A DNA stretch of 35,166 nucleotides from positions 1 through 35,166 of the forward strand of contig JAUSBY010000014.1 in assembly GCA_030651765.1 (NCBI GenBank), in the 5' to 3' direction. This DNA comes from Coriobacteriia bacterium (GTDB lineage: Bacteria; Actinomycetota; Coriobacteriia; Anaerosomatales; Anaerosomataceae). The notes under the pieces are model-generated. The model had not been told where the DNA came from and ran no database searches. It saw only the letters and a program-made list of their open reading frames with translations. A program made the position numbers and the translations under genes. Within the stretch, counting starts at the first letter, position 1. Each line of letters begins with the position of its first letter. Positions 1 through 7,615 of this stretch are shown piece by piece.

Positions 1-191
1 AGCGAGTAGAGCGCCCCAACCCCGGGGCCGAAGACACCTACCATGATCCACGGCACGGTCACGGCGCTCAGCAGGTCCTTCTCGAGCGGGATGATGCCTG
101 CCCCTGCGAGGACCAGTGGCAGCCAGATCAGCCACGACCACGCGAACGCGACCACGAAGAACCGGTAGGGGAAACGCTCGTCTTCTTCCAC
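1..191 (-). CDS. CPBP-family intramembrane protease, N-terminal fragment
   Basis: Only the first 63 or so residues lie in the window; the gene continues past the left edge. The protein begins with a short acidic, cytoplasmic-looking stretch and then a hydrophobic segment with the FFVVAFAWSWLIWLP pattern, followed by a second segment ending in VFGPGVGALYSL. That pairing of a tryptophan-rich first helix with a 'GP..GAL' second helix is typical of CPBP/CAAX-protease-like membrane proteins, but the catalytic EExxxR and HxxxN motifs would lie outside the window and cannot be checked. I chose the GTG at 189-191 because AGGAGG sits four bases upstream. The gene starts 11 bases after the stop of the upstream membrane protein, so it is probably the last member of the same minus-strand operon. 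Confidence 0.6.
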   Translation of the reverse strand, partial: MEEDERFPYRFFVVAFAWSWLIWLPLVLAGAGIIPLEKDLLSAVTVPWIMVGVFGPGVGALYS

Positions 192-202
192 CGCGCCTCC
201 TC

Positions 203-883
203 TCAGGCCACCGCGTCCGGCCTGGTCCGCACCATGACGATCCCGAGCCACAAGAACCACACGATCTGGAGAAGCTCGAAAGCGACTTCCAGTCCACTCA
301 AAGCCGGCACCACCGAAAGGATGCCAGCGGCGCCGATCCCCACGCCGAGCCAGTTCAGTGCGCTTGGGAGCACCTTCGCGCGAAGGGCCACTGCGCTCAG
401 GAGCAGAATCCACACCCCGCCGAGGAGTTCGCCGCCGGATCCGCCCAGGGCTCCCGCCACCGGCTCGAACACCTGCCACGCCGACACGGCCTGATCGGGG
501 GCGGTGGCGTAGAGCTGGACCACGGCTCCCATGCCGTAGTTGAACACCATGACGCTTGCCAGCAGGAGACCCGCCCGAATGAGGCCCACGACCGTCGCAA
601 ACTGCGTTGTCGACGGCGCGAGCTCCTTCAGGCGCTGATGGATCGCCAGCGTCACGACGATCAGCGCGAGTGCGACGAACTCGAACGAGACGACGTGCAT
701 CCAGTACATGCTGGCGTAGTTGTCCCTGAGCAGGATGACCTTCTGGATCGGGTCGACCACACCGGGGTAGTTCACCAGGAAGACGAAGTAGGGGATCGCC
801 GCGAGATACGCTATCGCGATGTAGAGTGCCGCGATACCGCCTGCCTTCTGCATTCCCGCACGGGCTTGAGTGGGTGCCGACAT
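203..883 (-). CDS. DUF4386-like multi-pass membrane protein
   Basis: A 226-residue protein made almost entirely of hydrophobic segments, about six predicted membrane helices. The layout (long loop after helix 1, then a GLIRAGLLLAS helix, then ELLGGVWILLLS and a short LPSALNWLGVGIG loop) resembles DUF4386 proteins, and it is probably a diverged paralogue of the gene just upstream. No function is known for this family. The ATG at 881-883 is preferred over an in-frame start 20 codons upstream, because the extra residues would lie inside the preceding gene and look like frame-shifted sequence. Its ribosome-binding site is weak. It begins four bases after the stop of the upstream gene, suggesting translational coupling. 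Confidence 0.65.
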   Translation of the reverse strand: MSAPTQARAGMQKAGGIAALYIAIAYLAAIPYFVFLVNYPGVVDPIQKVILLRDNYASMYWMHVVSFEFVALALIVVTLAIHQRLKELAPSTTQFATVVGLIRAGLLLASVMVFNYGMGAVVQLYATAPDQAVSAWQVFEPVAGALGGSGGELLGGVWILLLSAVALRAKVLPSALNWLGVGIGAAGILSVVPALSGLEVAFELLQIVWFLWLGIVMVRTRPDAVA

Positions 884-887
884 CTGA

Positions 888-1592
888 CTACGCCTCGCTC
901 TCGGCACGGGAAGCCAGCGCCCGCTGATCGAACCCCTTGGCAATGAGCCAGATAGCCAGCGTCATCTCCTGGAGGCCTATCGGGACGTTGAGCGCCGTGT
1001 TGACCGACGTGAAGCCGAACTCCTGCGTGAAGCCGGCGTAGACAGTTGCGACCAGGCACAACACGCCCGCGACGAGACCCCAGCCCGAGAGCCAGCGGGG
1101 CACGAGTCTCGATCGGTAGAGCACGTAGCTGTACAGGATGGTCCCGATGGTGAACGGGATTATCGCGACGAAACCGTGTGCCCACTCGCGCACTGCGAGC
1201 GACAGGTTTGATGCCGTCATGGCCGAAGCTATGCCGGCGGAGCCCGCGCCCACGGCTTCCTGGCTCACGGTCAGCAGCGCAAGCAGGCTGAGGGCGCCGA
1301 CCACGACGAACACGTTCTCGACTAACCTGCCAGCGACAGATCCAAGGGCCAGAGCCGGGTTGAACTTCTTCAGGACCGGATACAGCCCGATGGCGATGCC
1401 CGCCCCGGTCACAGCCCAGACGAACTCGATGAGCGCGGTCATCACCACGCGGTTGTCGTTCGCCGCGAACTTGGCGAGATCGACGGGGGCGACCAACGCA
1501 CCGCCCAACGGGGCGATGCTCAGGATGGAGGCGGCCGAGCACAGGATGAACAGGACTCCCACCGCGATCGCGTTGCCTCTGTACGTGCGCAT
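888..1592 (-). CDS. DUF4386 domain membrane protein
   Basis: A 234-residue membrane protein with six or so hydrophobic helices. It shows the hallmarks of DUF4386: a helix ending in GLYPVLKKFNPALALG, a GRLVENVFVVVGALSLLALL helix, the loop SRLVPRWLSGWGLV, and a final NVPIGLQEMTLAIWLIAKGF segment. The family has no established biochemical role. It is often seen beside regulators and other small membrane proteins, which is the case here. The ATG at 1590-1592 was chosen over an upstream in-frame ATG because AAGGAG lies seven bases before it. It starts one base after the stop of the small upstream gene, so the two are translationally coupled. Confidence 0.8.
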   Translation of the reverse strand: MRTYRGNAIAVGVLFILCSAASILSIAPLGGALVAPVDLAKFAANDNRVVMTALIEFVWAVTGAGIAIGLYPVLKKFNPALALGSVAGRLVENVFVVVGALSLLALLTVSQEAVGAGSAGIASAMTASNLSLAVREWAHGFVAIIPFTIGTILYSYVLYRSRLVPRWLSGWGLVAGVLCLVATVYAGFTQEFGFTSVNTALNVPIGLQEMTLAIWLIAKGFDQRALASRAESEA

Positions 1593-1593
1593 C

Positions 1594-1878
1594 TCAATCT
1601 CCTTCTTCTGTTCGTCGTGGCGTCGGGCGGACTTCAAGGCGATTGACCGAGACGAGGGGCACGCCCAGATCGCGCACCCGCTTCAGGAGTCCGTGCAGCG
1701 CGGCCTGATCGACCACGGCGCCGGTCAGGAGCGTGTCGCCGTCGTCCTCCAGCGCGACGGACAGGCCCTCGAACCAGCCTGTCATCGCGTGTCCGAGATG
1801 GCCCTCGACCCTGATCTCGTAGATCGCGGGCCAATCCGGGTCTGTTCTCTGGCTTCGCCGCTCTGCCACTGTCCTCAT
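1594..1878 (-). CDS. Small conserved protein of unknown function
   Basis: A 94-residue soluble protein. The core reads YEIRVEGHLGHAMTGWFEGL, then an acidic turn (EDDGDTLLTG) and VVDQAALHGLLKRVRDLG. I recognise this pattern from short conserved proteins found in actinobacteria and Chloroflexi, usually next to membrane proteins or regulators, but no function has been assigned to them. The predicted fold is beta-strand rich with one helix, so it could be a small ligand-binding or regulatory protein. It is the first gene of the four-gene minus-strand unit that continues with the two DUF4386-type proteins. Start choice is moderately sure; only a weak AAAGGG lies upstream. Confidence 0.6.
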   Translation of the reverse strand: MRTVAERRSQRTDPDWPAIYEIRVEGHLGHAMTGWFEGLSVALEDDGDTLLTGAVVDQAALHGLLKRVRDLGVPLVSVNRLEVRPTPRRTEEGD

Positions 1879-1896
1879 CGCCCTTTGTCACCGGTT

Positions 1897-1916
1897 GAGG
1901 CGTCTGAATGCGCCTC
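1897..1916. other. Short inverted repeat between regulator and operon
   Basis: GAGGCG and CGCCTC form a perfect six-base-pair hairpin with an eight-base loop. It lies about 70 bases after the regulator's stop and 19 bases before the start of the small conserved gene. There is no T-run on either strand, so it may be an attenuator, an operator or chance. Confidence 0.3.
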
Positions 1917-1961
1917 CTAGGGAGAGCATGGGGGCGTGCGAGGGCACTGACATCGGTCGAA

Positions 1962-1982
1962 GGGACTAACCGAGGGGACTAA
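1962..1982. repeat. Direct repeat of GGGACTAA, 13-base period
   Basis: GGGACTAA occurs at 1962-1969 and again at 1975-1982, just outside the stop codon of the LuxR-type regulator. Thirteen bases is a little more than one helical turn, so two protein monomers could bind on nearly the same face. It lies between the regulator and the membrane-protein operon and could be a binding site, but two short copies may be chance. Confidence 0.3.
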
Positions 1983-1985
1983 TCT

Positions 1986-4685
1986 CTACAGGAGCGGCAG
2001 GATGCCCAGTTCTCGTGCCCTGGCGACGGCCTGCGTGCGGTTGTGGGCATCCAGCTTGTCGTAGATGCTCCGCGCGTGGGCCTTGATCGTATAGAGCGAG
2101 AGATACAGCCTCGCGGCGACCTCTCGGTTCGTGAGTCCGGCGGCGATCAGCTGGAGCACTTCGATCTCGCGCTCGCTCAGGAGCTCCTTGACCTCGTCTC
2201 GAGCTCCGGAAGGGTGGTCGCCGCCGGGCCCGGTCGACGGGAAGGCCGCCAACAGCCGCCTCGCGCTCTCCACCGCCACCCCACGGGAGGCGGCCTCCTC
2301 GAGAAGGCGGGCCATCGGTGGGCCCTCGCTCACAAATACCCGGACGTAGCCCTCCGGTTCGGCGAGGGATAGGGCACGCTCCAGAGGCGCGAGGGCCGCG
2401 GAGGTGTCGCCCTGCGCGTGGTGGGCGAGCGCCTGCAACACCAGAATCTCGATCGCGCTCCCCATCCTGCCGCCTTCTTCGGCCGCTTGCAGGAGGCGCT
2501 CCAGCAGTCCTATGGCCTCCAGCTCACCCCGGGCGATGAGCACTTTCGCCAGTGTCACGTGCTCGAATTCGTGCAGGTAGCTGAGATCGTCGTCGACGGA
2601 CAACCCCCGTCCCCGCGCCCACTCCAGTGCTTCGGTCAGCCGGCCCTGAGTGGCCCAGATCCGGGCCTTCAGAGCTGCCAGGGGGCGCGCGTCCGGTAAG
2701 GGCGTCCTGATGAACAGGCGCTCGGCCTCGGCAAACATGCCGAGAGCGCCCTCAAGATCGCCCTTCGCCTCGAGGAGTCGGGCCTGCGCGACATGCCAGC
2801 GCCAACGCCACACCGGCATCTCACCCTGGTCGCCCAGTTCCTTGCTTCTCAGCAGGTGTGCTGCCGCTGCGGCGAGGTCGCCCTGTTCGAGGGCCAACTC
2901 GCCCAGGCCCCGATACAGATCGGCCGCTTCCGGAAGCAGAGGCTCGCCATGGTCCACCACGACCTGCAACAACCGTGTCAGTGCGTCGACAGCTCCGCGC
3001 AGACGACCCAGCGCCGGCCTGATGTCAGGCAGGACGGACATGGCGCTGATTGCGACAAGGATGTTGTCGGCGGCGACTTGTCTTTGGCTGCAGTCGACAA
3101 ACAACCGATCGGTTGCTTCCAGGTCGCCGCTGGTCCAGTACGTCATCGCAATGAGCGCGATCGCCTGCTCCCGCCTGAGGTGGTCTCCTTCGGGCAGGAG
3201 ATCGAGTACCCGCTGCGCGTGCTTCACGGTTCCGGGCACATCACCCAGAGAATGGGCCCGGTAGGCACGAGCCACCCCTATGGTCGCCAGAAGAGACCGA
3301 AGCTCTTCTTGGTCCACAGCGACCGGCGGCTGGCCCGGCCCGGGCTCCAGCCAGCGCTCGGCGTCCGTCAGTCGGGCCTCGGCGGCCTCCAATTCTCCGG
3401 TGCCCAACATCGCGTAGGCGTACCAAACGCTGAGCACGGGTCGAGCGCGAATCAACTCGTCCGGCAGCGACCTCGCCCACTTAAGCCAGATAGCCGTGTG
3501 TGAACCTGTCACCACTGACGGCCCCGCCAGCTCGATCAGGTCAGCTGCCCACTCGAAGTCCTCGGCGAGCAGGGCATGACGGACCGCGTCGGATCGCGAA
3601 CCGTTCTCCTCGTACCACCCGCTCGCCCGTGTGTGCAGAGCCGGCAACTGGTCGGGCTGCTCCTCGAGCAGGTGCGCCTGCAGGACATCGGCGAAGAGGT
3701 GGTGATAGCGATACCACCGACGGTCGTCGTCAAGCGGGACGACGAACAGATTGTCTCGCTCCAGGCGCTCGAGCGTGTCCTTGCCGTGTTTCTGCCCGGT
3801 GACGGCATCGCACAGGGGCCCGCACAACGTGTCGAGAATGGAGGTCTGCAGCAGGAAGCTGCGCGCGGCCTGCGACTGGCGCTCAAGGACCTCCTCGACC
3901 AGGTAGTCCAACACGAAGCGGTTGCTGCCCGTGAAGGCCTGGATGAAGCCGGCTGCATCCGGCCTCCCCTGGATGGAGAGCGCCGCCAGCTGCAGACCGG
4001 CGATCCAACCCTCAGTGCGGGCTTCCAGGGCGGTGACGTCCGTCGCCGAGAGCTCAAGGCCCATCACCCGGTTGAGGAACTCGGCGGCTTCTTCAGGGGT
4101 GAAACGCAGATCCGCCGCACGCAGCTCGGTCAGTTGGCCTCGAGCGCGCCACCGGGCTAGAGGCAGGTGCGGATCCTCCCGGGTGGCGATGATCAGGTGC
4201 AACTGTGGCGGCAGGTGCTCCAGCACGAACGCGACAGCTCTGTCCACCGGTTCGGAGTCGACGAGATGGTAGTCGTCGAGAACGAGGACGACACCGTGCG
4301 GGAGGGCCGCAACTTCGTTGAGTAGGGTAGACAGCATCGATTCGGTCGGGGGCGGCTGAGGAGACTGGAGCATGTCCAACACCGATTGCCCGACATCCGG
4401 CGCGACCGTACGCACAGCTGCGACGAGGTAGGCGAGGAAGCGCGCCGGATCACTGTCTCCTTCGTCTAAGGAAAGCCAGGCAGGACGAACCTCCGGGTCA
4501 AGACGGTTGCAGCCGGCCACCCACTCGCTGACTATCGTGGTCTTGCCGAAGCCAGCCGGGGCAGATACAAGAATCAGCCTGCTGCACAGACCCTCGTCCA
4601 GCCGTTCGATCAGGCAGGGGCGAAGAACCGCGTTGGGTCGAGGCTGCGAGACGTAGAGCTTGGTGTTGAGAATCGGCGTCGACAT
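1986..4685 (-). CDS. MalT-type ATP-dependent LuxR-family regulator (LAL)
   Basis: An 899-residue cytoplasmic transcriptional activator. The N-terminus (MSTPILNTKLYV, then PRPCLIERL-like sequence) is characteristic of the family. A Walker A motif APAGFGKTT lies at residues 42-50 and a Walker B-like VLVLDDYHLVDS near residue 130, so it should bind ATP as a STAND NTPase. The middle consists of helical TPR-like repeats that normally sense an inducer. The last 65 residues are a LuxR helix-turn-helix (LSEREIEVLQLIAAGLTNRE). The ATG at 4683-4685 is chosen because it matches the family's usual beginning; a GTG six codons upstream is possible, and neither has a good ribosome-binding site. It is followed on the same strand by the membrane-protein operon, a plausible target. 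The inducer cannot be told from sequence. Confidence 0.92.
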   Translation of the reverse strand: MSTPILNTKLYVSQPRPNAVLRPCLIERLDEGLCSRLILVSAPAGFGKTTIVSEWVAGCNRLDPEVRPAWLSLDEGDSDPARFLAYLVAAVRTVAPDVGQSVLDMLQSPQPPPTESMLSTLLNEVAALPHGVVLVLDDYHLVDSEPVDRAVAFVLEHLPPQLHLIIATREDPHLPLARWRARGQLTELRAADLRFTPEEAAEFLNRVMGLELSATDVTALEARTEGWIAGLQLAALSIQGRPDAAGFIQAFTGSNRFVLDYLVEEVLERQSQAARSFLLQTSILDTLCGPLCDAVTGQKHGKDTLERLERDNLFVVPLDDDRRWYRYHHLFADVLQAHLLEEQPDQLPALHTRASGWYEENGSRSDAVRHALLAEDFEWAADLIELAGPSVVTGSHTAIWLKWARSLPDELIRARPVLSVWYAYAMLGTGELEAAEARLTDAERWLEPGPGQPPVAVDQEELRSLLATIGVARAYRAHSLGDVPGTVKHAQRVLDLLPEGDHLRREQAIALIAMTYWTSGDLEATDRLFVDCSQRQVAADNILVAISAMSVLPDIRPALGRLRGAVDALTRLLQVVVDHGEPLLPEAADLYRGLGELALEQGDLAAAAAHLLRSKELGDQGEMPVWRWRWHVAQARLLEAKGDLEGALGMFAEAERLFIRTPLPDARPLAALKARIWATQGRLTEALEWARGRGLSVDDDLSYLHEFEHVTLAKVLIARGELEAIGLLERLLQAAEEGGRMGSAIEILVLQALAHHAQGDTSAALAPLERALSLAEPEGYVRVFVSEGPPMARLLEEAASRGVAVESARRLLAAFPSTGPGGDHPSGARDEVKELLSEREIEVLQLIAAGLTNREVAARLYLSLYTIKAHARSIYDKLDAHNRTQAVARARELGILPLL

Positions 4686-4810
4686 GATGCAATCATAGGA
4701 CACAACCCCGAGAAGCCGCGTGTGTAATGTGGATAGCCGTGAACGTCAGCTGGTTTGCTGGGCCGCAGCGGTTACAAACGCGTCTACTGAGTCCGACCAT
4801 CGAATCGCGA

Positions 4811-4828
4811 GGCACCCTTCGGGGTGCC
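4811..4828. other. Stable hairpin with UUCG loop
   Basis: GGCACCC and GGGTGCC form a seven-base-pair stem around TTCG, giving the very stable C(UUCG)G tetraloop on the plus strand. It lies between two minus-strand genes. On the minus strand it would be a second hairpin after the lipid kinase gene. There is no T-tract, so its role as a terminator is uncertain. Confidence 0.4.
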
Positions 4829-4876
4829 ACGTTTCGTCTACCCGAGGGAACGGGCGCGGCCCAATCCGCCCGACTT

Positions 4877-4902
4877 GCCTGGCACGCGCCCGTGTGCCAG
4901 GC
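4877..4902 (-). terminator. Hairpin terminator after lipid kinase gene
   Basis: GCCTGGCAC and GTGCCAGGC form a perfect nine-base-pair stem with an eight-base loop, starting two bases after the minus-strand stop codon at 4904-4906. The position fits termination or 3'-end protection of the kinase transcript. The usual T-run is missing. Confidence 0.5.
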
Positions 4903-4903
4903 G

Positions 4904-5785
4904 CTACGCATCTGTGCGCGGCACGGCGATCTTGATGGCACCCGGAAGAATCGAGACTACAACGGGCGTCTCCCCGCCGTCCTCGCCGTCGACCAGGACT
5001 GACTGCGCCGGTGTCGACTCAACCTTGATGGTCGTGCCCCTCCATCGGCAGAAGCTCCGGGGCTCGGATCCACCGGCGGCGTCCGCAGCCGACCCTGCCA
5101 GCGTCGCAAGATTCGTCGATTCGGCGATGATCACATCGAGCTGCCCGTCGGATACGTCGACTTCGTCGGAGAGCTTCATCCCCATGACGCCGGTACTGGC
5201 CGAGTTGGCTACGATGCAGGCCAACCCTTCGGCCTCGTGGCTCTCGCCGTCCACTTCAACGCGATACATCGCGTTCGGGGGGTCGGTGAGCGCCTTCAGG
5301 CCGGCGAACGCGTACGCGAGCCACCCGTACTTGCCCTTGAGCTCCCGCGTCGCATCCTCGACCATCGACGTCTCGAATCCCATGGTGACTCGGAGGACGA
5401 ATAACGTGTCACCCACACGACCGACGTCGACTGATCGCAGGTCGTAAGCCTGTGACGCGATGAGGGCGGCCGCAGCCTCGAGGTCATCGGGGATGCCGAG
5501 ATCGTCGGCCAGGGCATTACCCGTGCCTCCCGGGAGAACTCCCATAGGAGTGCTGCTGCCAACCAGTGCTGCGGCGACCTCGGCCACGGTGCCGTCGCCC
5601 CCATACGCGCACACAAGGTCGTATCCTTCGTCCGCCGCCTGCCTGGCTGCGGCGAACCCGTCGCCGGACGTGTGTGTCACGGCGACGTCCCACTCGAGAC
5701 CCGCCTCGCCCAATGTGTCGTTGAGGATGCTCAGCACGGGCTGCGGCTGCCCTGCGGCCGGGTTGATGACTATCTTGATTCGCAT
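4904..5785 (-). CDS. Diacylglycerol/lipid kinase family protein (YegS/DgkB-like)
   Basis: A 293-residue protein of the DAGK catalytic-domain family, which phosphorylates diacylglycerol, sphingoid or related lipids with ATP at the inner membrane face. The N-terminal half holds NPAAG (8-12), the nucleotide-binding GGDGT (62-66) and PGGTGN (85-90), in the expected order and spacing. The C-terminal half is the beta-sandwich substrate domain, including DEVDVSDGQLDV. Length is normal for the family. The lipid substrate cannot be read from the sequence. It starts three bases after the stop of a dual-specificity-type phosphatase, so a kinase and a phosphatase are made from one transcript. A strong hairpin follows its stop. 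Confidence 0.9.
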   Translation of the reverse strand: MRIKIVINPAAGQPQPVLSILNDTLGEAGLEWDVAVTHTSGDGFAAARQAADEGYDLVCAYGGDGTVAEVAAALVGSSTPMGVLPGGTGNALADDLGIPDDLEAAAALIASQAYDLRSVDVGRVGDTLFVLRVTMGFETSMVEDATRELKGKYGWLAYAFAGLKALTDPPNAMYRVEVDGESHEAEGLACIVANSASTGVMGMKLSDEVDVSDGQLDVIIAESTNLATLAGSAADAAGGSEPRSFCRWRGTTIKVESTPAQSVLVDGEDGGETPVVVSILPGAIKIAVPRTDA

Positions 5786-5788
5786 CGT

Positions 5789-6292
5789 CTACTCCTGTCG
5801 CTGCGTATGCGTCTGACGGGCCAGCCAGTCCCGCTCGAATGCACGGATGCGTCGCTCGATGTGAGGCGCATGCGGGTCCGCGATCGGTCGGCTCGTGACC
5901 ACGAGCTGCATCGCGTCGTCGGCTGTCATGCCGAGACCGATCAGGATGCAGCACGCCATCGCGACGCTACGGTGTCGGCCCGCTCGGCAGTACACCAGGA
6001 CGCGTCCTCCTCCGCCGATCACCGGAAGTGCGGCCTCGACACCGGTCCACAGCATCCCGAGAGGTATTGGGAACAGGGGGTTGTCTATGGTCGGCAGTCG
6101 AACGAGCTTGAACGGGGGACGCAACAGCTCCGGGGCCGGACGAAACCAGATCATGCTGATCACGAGGTCGATCTTGAGCTCGCGCACGCCCGAAACATGG
6201 TGGCGTCTCGGTCGGGCAGCGATGTAGAGCGCGTCGGTGATGGCCGATGCGTCCAACGCGGAGGTCGTCCCAAAGATCGACAGATACCCCAT
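5789..6292 (-). CDS. Dual-specificity-type protein/lipid phosphatase
   Basis: A 167-residue single-domain phosphatase of the cysteine-based PTP/DSP fold. The active-site loop is CRAGRHRS at residues 102-109, matching the C-x5-R-S/T signature with C102 as nucleophile and R108 for phosphate binding. D70, 32 residues upstream, is well placed as the general acid. There is no signal peptide or membrane helix, so it should be cytoplasmic. DSPs with this plan act on phosphoproteins or on phospholipid head groups; the adjoining lipid kinase makes a lipid substrate possible, but that is inference. Nothing conserved lies immediately upstream, and the start codon has only a weak ribosome-binding site. 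Confidence 0.85.
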   Translation of the reverse strand: MGYLSIFGTTSALDASAITDALYIAARPRRHHVSGVRELKIDLVISMIWFRPAPELLRPPFKLVRLPTIDNPLFPIPLGMLWTGVEAALPVIGGGGRVLVYCRAGRHRSVAMACCILIGLGMTADDAMQLVVTSRPIADPHAPHIERRIRAFERDWLARQTHTQRQE

Positions 6293-6461
6293 GAGGTCTA
6301 GCGCCTTCCCGCGATCGGTCCATGGATGACGAACTGCCCTCGTGTGTTACTACCCGTCGGCGACTGCTTACCAAGATGGACATGACACGGCGATGCCAGT
6401 CTGCGGAATGGGGTAGAGGCTACTAGATGGACACTGCGTCTTGCCGAAAGGGGCGAGGACG

Positions 6462-6638
6462 ATGGGCGAGCACAAGGCGGAAGAGATCAAGGGTCGAGTG
6501 AAGGAAGCCGTTGGCGACGCAACGGGTGACAAGGACCTGGAGCGGGAAGGCAAGGTGGATCGCGCCAGTGCGGCGACCAAGAAGACGGTCGACAAGGCGA
6601 CGGAAGCCGTGAAGGACGTCATCAAGCCAAAGGACTAG
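6462..6638 (+). CDS. CsbD-family stress protein
   Basis: A 58-residue, highly charged, lysine-rich protein without hydrophobic segments. The start GEHKAEEIKGRVKEAVGD followed by ATGDKDLEREGKVDR is the CsbD-family pattern. In Bacillus subtilis the founding member belongs to the general stress regulon; the biochemical role is unknown. The ATG at 6462 is chosen because GAGGACG lies immediately before it and the protein start then matches the family. It stands alone, followed by a clear terminator. Confidence 0.9.
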   Translation: MGEHKAEEIKGRVKEAVGDATGDKDLEREGKVDRASAATKKTVDKATEAVKDVIKPKD

Positions 6639-6677
6639 CGCCGCACGTGCGTCTGACAGGCCCGACCAGCATCTTCG

Positions 6678-6710
6678 ACGGGGCTCCGAAAGGGGCCCCG
6701 TTCCGTTTGT
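6678..6710 (+). terminator. Rho-independent-type terminator after csbD-like gene
   Basis: A ten-base-pair stem (one G-U pair) at 6678-6687 and 6692-6701 closes on a GAAA tetraloop and is followed by TTCCGTTTGT. It lies 40 bases after the CsbD stop and closes that single-gene unit. Confidence 0.8.
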
Positions 6711-6784
6711 GGGCAGGGGTGTCTGCGCCGCGGTGACGGGGACGTGTATTATTCTGCCAAGGTCACGGTGCTATGCTGGAGGCG

Positions 6785-6814
6785 TTGTTAGCCGCGGCTA
6801 ACCGCGGGTATACA
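6785..6814 (+). promoter_or_regulatory. Promoter with overlapping palindromic operator
   Basis: A -35-like TTGTTA (6785-6790) and a -10-like TATACA (6809-6814) are 18 bases apart. A perfect 16-base palindrome, GTTAGCCGCGGCTAAC (6787-6802), covers the end of the -35 and most of the spacer. That is where a dimeric repressor would block RNA polymerase. The downstream gene starts at 6842, giving a short leader of about 20 bases. The regulator is not identified; autoregulation by the downstream product is one option. Confidence 0.55.
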
Positions 6815-6841
6815 GTAGGTAGCAAGTGTGGAAAGGCGGAT

Positions 6842-7294
6842 ATGATGCCCGAACTGGTGAACGTGCCCGTCCCCGTCGAACGGCTTCAGGAAGTGTACGC
6901 GCTCTTGGCTCGCGATTCCGCCAAGCCATCAGCCAGTCATCAAGTGCTGGAGGAAGGCTATCCGGCTGGCTGGAGCACAGCGCTGGTCGATCGCATGTTC
7001 ATGGAGTCATCGAGCGCCATGCGGCAGATCCTGACCGCCATCGCGCAGAACTCGCCGAGCTGGGTGACGACCGGGGAGATCGCCGACGCCTGCCGGATGA
7101 CAACTCGTCAGGTGATCGCGTCACTCGGGCCGTTCAAGAAGCGCGTCCGGGGTCGGTACGCGATGAGCCGCTGGCCGTTCGCCGCACGGGAGTTCGTTGA
7201 TGCCGGCATCTTGAAGTATTCCATGTCGCCCGAAGTGGCGGCGCACGTTCTAGAGCTTGCCGCGCAGGTTGAGGACGCCAGGGGGGTTGAGTAG
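6842..7294 (+). CDS. Possible winged-helix protein of unknown function
   Basis: A 150-residue soluble protein. The first part reads VNVPVPVERLQEVYALLAR; the middle has a helical stretch with MRQILTAIAQNSPSWVTTGE, then IADACRMTTRQVIASLGPF and a basic KKRVRGRYAMSRWPF segment. That order (helix, 'TTGEIAD' helix, recognition-like helix, basic wing) suggests a winged-helix DNA-binding domain, similar to small actinobacterial proteins of unknown function. I do not recognise a specific family with certainty. The ATG at 6842 follows GGAAAGGCGG; an in-frame ATG at 6773 would place the start upstream of the promoter and is rejected. The palindrome in its promoter makes autoregulation plausible. Confidence 0.6.
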   Translation: MMPELVNVPVPVERLQEVYALLARDSAKPSASHQVLEEGYPAGWSTALVDRMFMESSSAMRQILTAIAQNSPSWVTTGEIADACRMTTRQVIASLGPFKKRVRGRYAMSRWPFAAREFVDAGILKYSMSPEVAAHVLELAAQVEDARGVE

Positions 7295-7353
7295 CAGGGC
7301 GCCCCACGGATGGTATCGGTCGAGTCATCGTTCGCCCATTGGAGGCGATAGAA

Positions 7354-7497
7354 ATGTTGTGGACCATCATCGTCATTCTCGTGGTTCTGTGGCTTCTCGG
7401 CTTCAGTTTCAACATCGGGGGCGGGCTCGTTCACATCCTGCTCGTCATCGCACTGATCGTGCTTGTGTACAACCTTGTGACCGGTCGTCGAGGGTAG
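7354..7497 (+). CDS. lmo0937-family small membrane protein
   Basis: A 47-residue peptide: MLWTIIVILVVLWLLGF, a short glycine-rich turn (NIGGG), a second hydrophobic helix and a C-terminal TGRRG. This two-helix layout with the glycine turn and basic tail matches the small lmo0937-type membrane proteins. Their function is not known; they are often found beside stress genes such as csbD, as here. GGAGG eight bases upstream of the ATG supports translation. It is 59 bases after the previous gene and may share its transcript. Confidence 0.8.
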   Translation: MLWTIIVILVVLWLLGFSFNIGGGLVHILLVIALIVLVYNLVTGRRG

Positions 7498-7527
7498 ATG
7501 AACGCCCTCGTTAAGCAGCGAAACCGA

Positions 7528-7552
7528 AGCGTCCGGAAAGGTCTCGGACGCT
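7528..7552. terminator. Hairpin after small membrane protein gene
   Basis: AGCGTCCG and CGGACGCT form a perfect eight-base-pair stem with a nine-base loop, about 30 bases after the stop at 7495-7497. There is no T-run, so termination is likely but not certain. Confidence 0.45.
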
Positions 7553-7615
7553 CGGTCAACGGAAGGGTCGGCTCGCGGCATCGGATTGTGAGCCGACACG
7601 AGTAGGGAGCACACC

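Noticed and set aside
6370-6440. Sigma-B-type promoter for the csbD-like gene
   Set aside because: A GGGTAG stands in the right area, but no GTTTAA-like -35 occurs at 12-15 bases before it.
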